This document shows positions 35,640-46,812 of a stretch of 64,000 nucleotides of DNA, piece by piece. Origin of the DNA: Echinometra lucunter (lineage: Eukaryota; Echinodermata; Echinoidea; Camarodonta; Echinometridae); the NCBI GenBank assembly GCA_029962745.1, contig CM057157.1, positions 6,434,279 through 6,498,278 on the forward strand, given 5' to 3'. Position 1 is the stretch's first letter, and each line of letters begins with the position of its first letter. Below the pieces are notes generated by a model. That model was not told the origin of the DNA, ran no database searches, and saw only the letters and a list, made by a program, of their open reading frames with translations. A program made the translations under genes and the position numbers.

Positions 35640-35700
35640 ACGCGAAGGAAGTGGACTTCCGCCAGAGAGACAAGAAAAAACATGGCGGTAGTGGGCGAGT
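35640..35700. promoter_or_regulatory. Possible TATA-less promoter patch (ETS and YY1-like sites)
   Basis: GGAAGTG at 35647-35653 and ACTTCCGC at 35655-35662 look like ETS sites in opposite orientation. ATGGCGG at 35682-35688 looks like a YY1 core. A strong minus-strand donor (GTGAGT near 35166) lies downstream on the minus strand, so it could be the promoter and noncoding first exon of the MIF/DDT-like gene. Unproven. Confidence 0.3.
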
Positions 35701-36169
35701 GACATTCATTCTTTGTGTCAGCCGTCATAAGCCACAAACTCATTGTATAATTAGGCAGCTATATGTCATTGAAATATTCACCTAGAGTTACTTGATCTGA
35801 AGCTTGTTCCAGCAAAACCACACTGGTTAGATCAGGTTCTTACCAGACGTGCGATATTGAACACAGGGAGAGAGCTTGATAAAATGCGGCAGAGCAAAAC
35901 GGAATGTGAAAAAGTGATCTTATTTTTACGGTTCTTTCTTGTTCCTGGAATGAAATCCGAAAGTTATGTAAATCGTGGCGTCCCTATCACTAAAAGGCTT
36001 ATATCCCCTTCCCTTATTATCAAGGACAATAATAATAACAATGAATAAATCGAGGCATTACTATCATAATGGGAGCTACACCCCCTCCACCTTATTATCA
36101 GAGGAAAAAAAAAAGAGAGATCGTATATGCCAACAAGGGTTGTAAGAGTTTTATTAGGCGTTATAAATC

Positions 36170-36204
36170 ATCATCATTTTCTTCTTCTTCTCCTCCTCCT
36201 TCTT

Positions 36205-36267
<63 letters not shown>

Positions 36268-36330
36268 GTTATTATAATTATTATTAGTAGTATTATTATT
36301 ATTATCATTATTATTATCATATTTTTCGAA
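36170..36330 (+). repeat. (TTC)n/(TTA)n compound microsatellite
   Basis: About 18 TTC/TCC units are followed by TTA/ATT units. The low-complexity frames on both strands are artefacts. Confidence 0.95.
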
Positions 36331-38299
36331 TGATGGGATGAGGTTAGCACCACTCCCAAAATGCATTTCGCGGCAAAGCACATATCACAGTTTGCTGATG
36401 TTTTGGACTCAGGTGAAAGTGTCAGAAATTTCTCTCTCTCTCTCTCCCTCTCTCTCTCTTTCTCTTTCTCTCTCTCTCTCTCTTCCTTATGCTTGACAAA
36501 TTGATTTTGCTAAGGGAGGCCAAAGTAAACATTTCCATAGGAACGGACATTGTCGCCCCCATATATTTGTCAAAACAAGAGAAAGTGAAATGTCATGTGC
36601 ATTATAAAGAAAATTCATTTCTATTCGACACACCCGGTTAATAAAGAATGTTTGTTCGCTTTAGCAGCTAATAATGTTATTTTGTCTGGCGGATAGGAAA
36701 AAAATGATATCAATCGAGATTATCTTCAAGTTTATATATATATATTTTTGTAGTTTTCCACTATTGCTTTTAACAGCACTCATTAGTCATAGCATGGATC
36801 ATAATTTGAGTTTTGTACTGTGTTGTTGAAGTGTGGATTATTAAACCTATACTGATACAAAAAATATTTCAAATGGACCTTAAGCATAGTTGATCACTGC
36901 TAAATTTATGCCTCCTCTCGGCTCTCCGAACATTTTCGAACAAGAATGCATGGGGAGAGGGGGGGGGGGGGGGGTAAAACGCATGCGCGATCGCAAAACG
37001 TGATGACTGATGGTGCTTTCGCGCTCAATGGCACTGCTAGGAAACAAACACGCCAAAAGACGAGCTCGTGCCTCGTGCACACACACGCACAGCATAGCTC
37101 TTTAGGGGGAGACGCGGGAGGACGTAAAATATCAACAAGGTGATGATTTTTATCTCGGTGCATGTTTACACAACATTCTCCACCTGAAGTGTTTACGGTT
37201 TCCACTCTTCTCTTAACATTTTCCCTCTTCATCACCGTCTTGTAAAGTACCCGTTTTACCGGTACCACTTGCTACTATGAGAAGCAGTATCGCTCGGAGA
37301 TGAGCTGATTTATAAAACGGAGAATGGGGTATAAGATGTAAGCAGATAGATTAGATTGCTCGTAGCCAGGCTCTGTCGCGGTGAGAGGATAATGAGTTCT
37401 TGGTTAGATGCAAGCCGGGGTAATCTTCGGTAGATATCAACGTTTTAAAGGAGATCGCGTGTAGGTGAGTGCCGTCTTATTGCATAAATAATGATCAGGT
37501 CACTCTTTGCATGTTGTTTTCTTGACCGTTGAGAATATGACTTGTTTACTCTGTCATGTTACATCTGGGGACTGAATACTGGAACAGAGTCTATTTTCCT
37601 TTGATTGTATTGCATTATAGTTAATGATCAAAATAGATATCTTTATTCTTATTTATTTTTTCATGGTTAATTTGAATTTATGACTTGCGGCCAATACCTG
37701 AATTACTCACAGTTTCCATTTAAAAACTAAGGAAGATACAATCAACATAACACTGACCACAGATGTATGGTAAAAATTTAATGGTTTCGTGAATAATCAC
37801 AAATGAACAGAAAATTATGAAAGAAGCAAACTTCAGAGAGAAATCATCATATTTATATCATTCAATCAGTCATATCATGTGTACTTATGTTCAGAGTAGT
37901 GGCTAAAAACAGGAATTTTAATATGGCGATACAAAAGGTACACTATGTAGAGCCATCGAACCTATAGTAATAAATAAAGGAACTAAATTAATAAAACAGA
38001 CTCACAGATATTGATACGAATACTGGTATGGTAACTCATTTAAAATATCATATGACAAAACTGAAATGTGTCTATAACTCATGTTGTGTGGAAAATCTAA
38101 TGAAACTCACATAATTATAAGTGCGATTAGGGTGTGTTACCTTGTCTCAAACATTAAAAGATAAGACGAATAGTAGTAGTAGGTCTTAAGCCAGATTCGC
38201 CTAATAAGCTTATAAACTTGAGTAAGAGTATGAATATAACTGACTGATATAACTGACTGATATAACTTGCTGATGACAAGACTGAGTTATGTAAATGGC

Positions 38300-38460
38300 C
38301 AGGACTTAAAAGAAAGAGCGAGGGAAGAAGAATGAGCAGCAGATGCAGGAGAGAGGGGGGCTTTGGAAAGAGAGAGATAGAGAAAAAAAGATGAAAGAAG
38401 AGACTGAGGAAATGGCTGAAAGCAGATGAGGTTGACGGAAGCCTTTTTACATAATCTCCG
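38300..38460 (+). repeat. Dispersed repeat pair, copy 1
   Basis: The segment GACTTAAAAGAAAGAGCG...GAGGTTGACGGAAGCCTT is repeated, in the same direction and with small changes, at 41335-41485, about 3 kb away. It is rich in GA runs. Confidence 0.75.
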
Positions 38461-38689
38461 GACAGAATGTATTCATTTCAGTGTGAATATTGTCGTAACA
38501 AAGTATCATACATGTATTTACAAGGGAAGATTATTTTAAAAACCAACAAACAAGCAAACAAATTATAAGCATGTGAATTCTTAAATTTCAAATTTACATA
38601 TCAGTGATTGCTTAAAAACATAATCATTGCCCCCCCCCCCCAAAAAAAAAAAAAATAGCATTGATGAAAATTATGTATTATATTGTATT

Positions 38690-38860
38690 GTATTGTATTG
38701 TATTCATTGAACTTCATGATATACATCAATATTCTGTTCTTCTTTCATTTCATTTCATTTCATTTATTTTCCACAATAGCAGCAAACAATAATATTGACA
38801 GAAATATTCTCTTTACAAAATCAATACAAGCATAAAATACAAACGATTAGGTTTCACAAT
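38690..38860 (-). repeat. LINE-like tail with GAAAT microsatellite (minus)
   Basis: On the minus strand AAAATAAATG is followed by GAAAT units. TTGTA units lie alongside (about 38670-38705). It is probably the 3' end of a truncated retrotransposon. Confidence 0.4.
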
Positions 38861-39409
38861 ATATGGCTTTAGTTATTATGTTTTAAATGATTAAGTAATT
38901 AATGAGTATACAAATGCAGGCTGCATTGTGGCGGAAACCTTGAAAGCAATGCTTGTAATTAAGGTTCCCAAACATAATGATGCAAGAGTATCTTTAATAA
39001 AAAGAAAACATAAAAGAAAACAAAACAGACGATACATTTCATACATAAACATACTCATGAACATGATTATAAATCGACATAAAGTATATGAATAATGTTA
39101 ATATTGTAATTCACAGATAATTTATAGGAGAAGATTATATTTTCAAATTGCCCGGAATCACGCAGATTAACACTGACGTTTTTAGAAATATGAATTTGCG
39201 TTCAGTAGACTTATCAGGTAGGGAAAAGCACTTCATTTGTAGCTCTCCGTTTCGAAAAAAAATTAGGGTAATTTTATATGTTTATAAAAAATATGACTTG
39301 CTAAGTATATGTTGTTTTTTTGGGGGGGGGGGAGGTGTGCCCGTTTTTATTCAGGGGTACGCTTCCTTTTTCAGTTTCTTTCTACGATTCTCTCCCTATT
39401 ATCTTTATT

Positions 39410-39414
<5 letters not shown>

Positions 39415-39473
<59 letters not shown>
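39415..39473 (+). repeat. (CT)n microsatellite
   Basis: About 29 CT units. Serine/leucine-rich frames here are artefacts. Confidence 0.97.
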
Positions 39474-39476
<3 letters not shown>

Positions 39477-39599
39477 CTTTTTTTTTCCTTCACCTATCTT
39501 TCTCTCCATCGTCATCATCCTCTCCTGTATATTAACAATTCCTATTATTGAACATCATTACAAGTGCTTTTCTGGAATGCACATCTGCACTCTAGTCTA

Positions 39600-41330
39600 G
39601 AACAGTACTAGTCAGTCATCTATGACTAGATTTGTTTTTAGAGTGTTTTATATATAATGAAGATACATTTATTTATTCTTAAAGGTTGACCAACTTACAT
39701 CAAGAATTGAGATTATTCTCAAGTTGATTTTTTTTTCCGAAAAGAAATTACTTTCATTAGCACTAATCAATATTGGCATGGGTCGGATATAACCTACTAC
39801 TGTTTTGTTGAAGTCTTAAAAATTTAAAGTTAAACTTATCAATCACTGATAAGCCTTCTTGTATATACAAAAAAACAAAAACAAACTCAAAATTGATGTA
39901 AAAAATTAAAAGTGCTGTAACATCTAAGTGTCTATTTCACACTGATTTTTGTCTTTCTTTTCCCTATACATTTATCTGCGTATAATTGGTACCCGTATTA
40001 ACTCAGTTTTAATTCTCTGTTAATAATGATTTCATGGCAAATCTAGTATGTGAAGGTATTTTCATTGAGCAAATTATATACATGTATATAGGTAAATTTA
40101 AATGACTATACACAAACAAATTTTAGGGAATTTTATGTATTGTGTATTTTCTTGTAAAATATAGTTTAACAAAAAAGAATTATCTGTGATGTAACCTGGC
40201 GATCGTTAAACTAATGATGCATCTTAGCTATGTTGAAAGAATCTTTCCATTCCTTTGACGTATAGAGAACGCGGAGGGAACGATACAAACGTTTCTGCTT
40301 TGGGATGATTTCTCTGAAGTGTTGACCAAACAATCGTCGAGAAACATCTTATTTCACATTTTTCCGTCATAACTTCAATGTGATCGTGTCGATACATTGC
40401 CATGTGTATTCAATACTTTAAAATTAAAAGTATCTCGTATATCTAACGATATTGGCGCACGGGATCACGACTGGAGGAATTTTACGCAAGCTATACAACG
40501 ATATGCGTCACTCTTTGCGTAGGCTACGCTTATTATCAAATACAATCAACAATTAACTTGCTAAAAAGCACCGAAATAACATTTCCCTTTAGGACTGATC
40601 GAATCGAATTTCGTTAAGGGGGGGGGGGGGGGGCGGTAACATCGAGGCATCTAATTTGAGCGCAAGTGAGCCGACATACCTATTTTAAGGTAGATCAATG
40701 CAAAGAGTGGCTATTTGTCCGGCGTATACTTATACATACAATAAACTTTAAACTGTATTTAGTCTGGGGCTGCATTTGGAAGAAAAATAATTGAATGAAT
40801 AGCTTTACACACCCTGAGGGAAATACTGCTGAAGCGCACTTGCCGAGCTTAAATATTCATAAACTATGTTATCAGAGGTTCCTCTAGCCCGAAGTTGATA
40901 TACTTTGGGAGAATCTCAATAATTATGAGTCTCGTTTTCGTAAACAAAAAAGTTATTGAGAAAAGAAACATTGATCATTTTCATACCCTTGATCTTACCG
41001 ATGAATAACATGTTGTGCTGAGGAGGGACAATGCGTCATAAGGAAATTATCAAGGAAACTGAAGGAGTCGTTAGGAAGAACGTTGTAAATATTTACACCA
41101 AAAAAAAATCACTTTAGGGCAACAAATTCAATTAAGTGTTCTGTTTGCGATCGTAAGCTCAAAAATAAGTGGGTCTGTGACATTGCTTTTATTGTGTAAT
41201 CATAGGGAAATAAGTGTTCCTTTTGGGACAGGCGGAAGAAAGGATAAATAATAAAAGAAAATCCATTTGAGATGGAAAGGATCACAGACGGGGGAAGCAA
41301 AATAGAGAAAAGGGAAATAAAGAGGGATGG
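39600..41330. other. Intergenic, nothing recognised
   Basis: AT-rich unique-looking sequence with one 16-base G run near 40618. I see no exon, RNA gene or clear repeat. Confidence 0.5.
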
Positions 41331-41334
41331 GCGG

Positions 41335-41485
41335 AGGAAGGGCTTAAAAGAAAGAGTGACGGAAGAAGAAGGAACAGCAGATGAAGGAGAGAGAGAGAGA
41401 GAGAGAGAGAGAAGATGAAAGAAGAGATTGAGGAAATGGTAGAAAGCACATGAGGTTGACGAAAGCCTTTTTACATAATCTAGTG
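41335..41485 (+). repeat. Dispersed repeat pair, copy 2
   Basis: Direct copy of 38300-38460, differing mainly in a (GA)n expansion at 41385-41412. Confidence 0.75.
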
Positions 41486-41561
41486 ACCGCAACGTATCAG
41501 CATTGCACAACGGTGGTCAGTCTGTCATAATAAACAGCTATACTGCATGATCTCGGGGGGT

Positions 41562-42057
41562 ATAGTGCCATTCTACTTGACGACATGACGATGTATTTCA
41601 TATTCAAGTCGACTTAATATCCATATCCTAACGACAAGTTTATTTTATCGTACCATGTTGATTTATCAACTTTTATAAGTCAACATGACGGAATAAGTTA
41701 TCTTACCAAATTGACCTCATAAAAAAAATTAATGTCACGGTAACAGAAAATCTTGCCAAGTCGACCTCCCCAAAGGTAATGTCATTATGGAGACATATTA
41801 TCTTGCCAAGTCGACTTCCCAAAATATATGTCGTCACGGCGACATATCATCATGGGAAGTCGACTTGATAAGTAGATTCAGGTAGCCATGGTGACATTAA
41901 TTTTTCGTGAAGTCAACATGACAAGATAATTCTTCTCCCCATGTTGACTTCTAAAAACTCGACATGGTAAGATAAAATATCTTCACATGTGGACATTATG
42001 AAGTCGATTTGACAAGATTAAATGTCTCGTCATGTCGTCAAGTAGTATGGCACTTTA
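41562..42057. mobile_element. Foldback element (about 495 bp) with GTCGACTT subrepeats
   Basis: The ends TAGTGCCATTCTACTTGACG and the reverse complement (CGTCAAGTAGTATGGCACT) match over about 30 bases. The interior has many AAGTCGACTT, GACATATC and TTGCCAAGTCGAC pieces in both orientations. Confidence 0.8.
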
Positions 42058-42231
42058 ACGTGCATGCATGGGTGTTGATTATGCTCATGGAATTAAGAGA
42101 AGGTGCTATGTATAATGCATGCTTAGCAATGCCCGTATCGTACCAGATATTTGTTCTTTGGTTGTTTTTGTTATTGCTGTTGTTTCGGTAAACAGCGGCT
42201 AAGAAAGCATCAATTTGTCATAACCATAACC

Positions 42232-42470
42232 ACAATAATGATGAACACCATGACCATAATAATGATGATGATGATAATAATAATAACAAAAATCATAATA
42301 ATAATAATAATGATAATAATAATAATAATGATAATAATAATAATAATAATGATAATAATAATAATAATGATAATAATAATAATAATAATGATAATAATAA
42401 TGATAATAATAATGATAATAATAATGATAATAACAACATCAATAATGATAATAACAACATCAGTAATGAT
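42232..42470 (+). repeat. (ATA/ATG)n microsatellite
   Basis: Long imperfect trinucleotide array; isoleucine/methionine-rich frames on both strands are artefacts. Confidence 0.95.
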
Positions 42471-42499
42471 CAAGTGGCTAAGACCACAGTGATTCATCT

Positions 42500-44138
42500 G
42501 AAATGGGTTCTTCATCTTCTGTTGGACTTTGTAACTGTTAAAGCAATCTAATTTGATTTTATTCTATTTAACCTGTTCCCACGTTCGATTTACATGTTCA
42601 AGACTATCACACAAAACATAAGCATGTAAATCATATCATAAAGCATAATGCAAAGAATAATACAATACAGTTCAAAGCAGTAAATGATTTCAGTAATAGT
42701 AACTGCATACTATATACATAAGAATGTTGGAAAACCTATTACAAGCAGAACTTGTTGAGTTGGGTTCGCTAGAAAAGGAATGCAGAAGAAATTTTGAAGA
42801 AAACAACGGAAGTAAAAAGAACAAAGGACAATCTGGAAAGGAAGAGACTAAAAACCTATGAGGCTTAATCAGAAATATACATGTCGTCATTCCACACTAA
42901 TTTGAATTGAGTGCTACTCAAGCTGAAATTCATCCTGGATCCTGAATCCATTGTAAACCTCTTTCATGATATTGCAAGTGGATCATTATGAAATTTTTGA
43001 GAGTATGCTGTGCAAATACACTTACTCCGCCGCTGAAACCTCTTTGATCGTTACCAGTCAAAAGTGTCAAAATTGCGATATTACATGTTCGGTATGAGTA
43101 AGATGATTCATGGTAATAGTTATACAAAGATTGTTTTACGATTCTGAAAATCATGCTTTATTAGCAAATAACTCCACCTCGAAAATAAATATAGTTGTCA
43201 TACCATAAGAACGTCAATACATGGAAACATTTTTATTTTCATTTTAAAAATGTCAACATATTGGATCATTTCCATGTGCAATGCTTGACATACATAATCT
43301 ATACATGATCATGTAAAAGCAATAACCGATGACGTTTATGGGGCAGGGGCTACATGCCCCCCCCCCCCCCCGTATTCATGAATGGTGGGAAAGGGTTCAA
43401 AAATGGTAAGGAGAGAAAGGAGGAAGCGCGGAATGATGATGAAGATTCTTTACAGAATTTATATGGCGCCATTATTTCTGTCAAAGTATAATCTGGTGAA
43501 TGAATTATTCTTGAAAATAATTGATTCATGACGAAGCATAGCAAAACTTGATAATTTTATGTGAGTAAAAAAAGATGTTATCGCTTTTTTACACGGGGAA
43601 ATCAACCATGTATGATAGCACTGTATTTTATAATTACAGAAAGACAGTTATTTTTCAACAATCATGGCATTGTACTCGTTATCATTATCTACTACTCTCT
43701 TAATTTTCATTTTTGGTCATTAGGTGAATTTCAAGTAAACCTTTTATGATATTTTTATAATTAGTCGGATCGGGATCATGTTGATACAGATATTTATTAT
43801 TGAGTAGTGGGGGAATTCCCACTACTCAATTCAAACAATTATTATACAATCGTACTTTTTTCAAGAGTAATACTTTCAACAAATAATACTGATGTTATTT
43901 GCCATGTGCATGTGTTTTGATCTGTCTTAATCGAGTCGAATTCCTGAATCAGCTCAACTACGCTGTTATAAAATGGCGTGAGATGTAACTCCAGCATGTT
44001 TACGGGTAGTTGGTGAGAATGCATATTCATATCAAACCTTATGAAGGCACAAAATGGTAATATCGATTTTTGTTTTTCTTTTTGTGGTAACTGTTGAAGG
44101 CTTTTCTTCTTTTTTTTTTTCTTGCACAGGCTGTGGCT

Positions 44139-44169
<31 letters not shown>

Positions 44170-45100
44170 GGTTATTACTTTTACTCGCCACACCTACTGG
44201 ACGCCAGAAATTATACTGGTAATATGGTGAAAAATAATCAGAATAGGCGTTTCTGTGGCAACGCAATTACATTATGCCTTTTAAAATTGCAACGTTGTAG
44301 GGAATATTTCAATATCAGAGACACCGCTAGGTCACAGGACATTATAAAATACTTTTACTTTTATATTGAAAAAGGATAGATGGCACTTAAAGCAGGCAAG
44401 GCTAAGTTCATTTTAAAAGCATGCACTTAAGAAAAGCTAACAAGGGCAGCTAAATGTAGGTGAATTTTCAAACCGACATTAAAGGGTTTAAAGGGAGAGT
44501 AAAAGACATGCATGTCCTTTGAAATCCTATTCTTTATGTGTTGTTATATGGATGATTATATTAGGAAGAAGTTAATCCGATTTTCATACATCGCGCATTT
44601 TAGTATCAAACTTTAATTCCCTTCATAGTGTTTGGAATAAATTCACATAAGAATTTATAAAAACTGATGATGATGATGAAACATTCTGTTCCAGTTTTTT
44701 ACATCTGCCTTTGAATAATGTGGTACATTGGTAATTTCTCTTTAAAACTAAAAATATGTTTATCATAACTTAGGAGTTTCAGAAAACGTAGATTTTCTAA
44801 ACAGTTGTTTGTTTTTATTTCCGTTCAAAGCAACATAACATACAGAAATATATATTGTGATGTTGGTTATAAATGAAAAGCAGCTTTTTATTCATTATTT
44901 TTTTTTCTACATGTGAGTATTTTTTGAAGGATATTGTAGGAGTGGTCTTGTAATTAAGACACTGATCCAAGATAAAAGCAGATTAATGCAGGATTTCATT
45001 TTCCCCATTAGTACTACATTCATGACAATGTAAAAATTAGAAGAATGGTGATTTTCATGTACAAACTTTCAATAGCATTCAGTAGTCCTGTCTTTGAGAT
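42500..45100. other. Intergenic, little recognised
   Basis: AT-rich sequence with a 14-base C run (about 43359), the small palindrome and a poly-T tract (44141-44169). No supported exon. Confidence 0.5.
43799..43830. repeat. Near-perfect palindrome, 13-bp arms
   Basis: ATTGAGTAGTGGG and CCCACTACTCAAT flank GGAATT. No neighbouring gene explains it. Confidence 0.9.
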
Positions 45101-45189
45101 AATCATACTATTTATCCTAAATTTTCGTTACATTTTATCTTTAATTCCCATTTAATTATAGAAAGCAGATAAACATGAAATAATCCTAC

Positions 45190-45480
45190 ACCTCGTTACC
45201 CAACTCGGACGTTCCTTTGTTGTGCCTCGAGCATCGCACCTATCCAGCTCAGACAGCCGTTTCCATGGTAATATCAAGTCTTACCAGTCCACGTGTGGGC
45301 GCGTCGTGATGTGACTTCTGTTTTACAGCGAGTGGAAGCAGAGCGCGTGGATTTGTATCACTTCACCTCCTCTACGTGCTTTATGAGATCATCGTCAGGA
45401 TGCTGAATAATCACCCGCCAAAGCTTCTCGCTTTAACCTTCTTTACCTTGCCTCTGTCACCAACGTGCGTACAACTGACA
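45190..45480 (+). promoter_or_regulatory. GC-richer patch upstream of the alpha-arrestin gene, possible promoter
   Basis: It stands out from AT-rich flanks by its CpG content, with an E-box CACGTG at 45290-45295 and a GCGCG stretch just after. It lies 1.2-1.5 kb before the first coding exon. Promoter identity is inference. Confidence 0.3.
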
Positions 45481-46129
45481 AGGAAATAATATGCATTTGC
45501 ATGATTAAGGACATCATTTCAACGCCATCATCTTAATGTGTATGTGACACTGTAGGATGTCTTCCCAGATTAGATGATGTCAGATGCCTTCAATCAGGCG
45601 ATTTGTTCCTAATGGCGTCCACCACGTAGCGAAGTTTCTGTCTAATTAGACTTGCCTGTGACTGGAATGCTGCAATTAAAATATCATACTTAGTTCTAAG
45701 GTGGAATCAGTTGGGGGGGAAAGCGTTGTTGTGACGTGACAATCAACATTCTGCCTTAACTAAAGACAAGGGAGAAGTATGAACGTCTGATTTTAGCTAG
45801 CGGCCTATAGTGATCTCCACATAAAATGAAGCAAAGGTAAATATTCATCAGCTTGACTTCACTTCTGTCTTTTCTTCTGTTTTGTTAGTTTGAAATGGTT
45901 CTGGTTAAACACCACTGTATTAGTTGGAAGCTGTTTGTAATTGAGGAAATATATAATGAGAGCATTAGCCATGTTACCTGAGGAAAGGACAATAAAGAAG
46001 GGTCATTCTAGCCTGTTTTCACGCTTGTTTGTATCATGGGTATTGTGTTCATAGGTATAATCGTCATCAACAATGTTGCTGTTTTCAATTAATATTCTTA
46101 TCTTTTTCCCCACCATTATCGTTGTACTT

Positions 46130-46216
46130 GTCATTGATATTATCATTTTTTATTATCATTATCATGTCATTACCGTTTTTGTTATTGTTATTGTAATTAT
46201 TAGTATCACTATTATC

Positions 46217-46258
<42 letters not shown>

Positions 46259-46440
46259 GTTATTGTGGTTGTTGTTATTATTATCATTCATTTGTTATTG
46301 TTATCGTCATCATCATAATCATTATTATCATTATTATTTGTATTATTATTGTTGTTGTTGTTATTATTATTATCATCCTCATCTTCATCATTATCAGTAT
46401 CGTTAGTATTAGTACTAGCAGTATTACTATTATTTTCACC
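46130..46440 (+). repeat. (ATT)n-type microsatellite
   Basis: Long imperfect array of ATT, GTT and CAT trinucleotides about 250 bases before alpha-arrestin exon 1. Confidence 0.95.
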
Positions 46441-46685
46441 ATCGTCATCACCAATACAACCATCACCACTATTGCCTTTGTAACTAAAATAAAATGAACA
46501 TTTTTTTTACAGTACGAAATCGTAGTACCGTTAGCAGCAGTATACAACTCAAACACAACGGACTTTGCATGTCACCACTTCATTGTTTTGGGAGTAAGTA
46601 ACACATCCAAAACAAATGTATAGCTGAAGCCCCAGCCCCAGTGAATTTGTCCAAACGACGAGGTGATCGATAACAATTATTCATC

Positions 46686-46812
46686 ATGTTGAATATGGGA
46701 GCGGTGAAGGGTTTCGATGTCTTCCTCGATGACCCCTTGGAAGTGTATCATTCCGGGGAAACCCTTAGAGGTCATGTCATGCTCACCCTGACTAAGGACC
46801 TTGCCATGAAAG
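46686..46812 (+). CDS. Alpha-arrestin coding exon 1
   Basis: The exon contains the start codon and the first two arrestin beta strands, ending in AAAG before the donor GTGAGA at 46813. The downstream frame runs on into intron and should not be read as protein. One base of the split glycine codon is carried to exon 2. Confidence 0.82.

Noticed and set aside
36154..36383. Asn/Lys-, Arg- or Ser-rich small proteins
   Set aside because: They are translations of a TTC/TTA microsatellite in different frames.
42151..42515. Ile-rich membrane-like proteins on both strands
   Set aside because: Trinucleotide microsatellite, open on both strands by composition.
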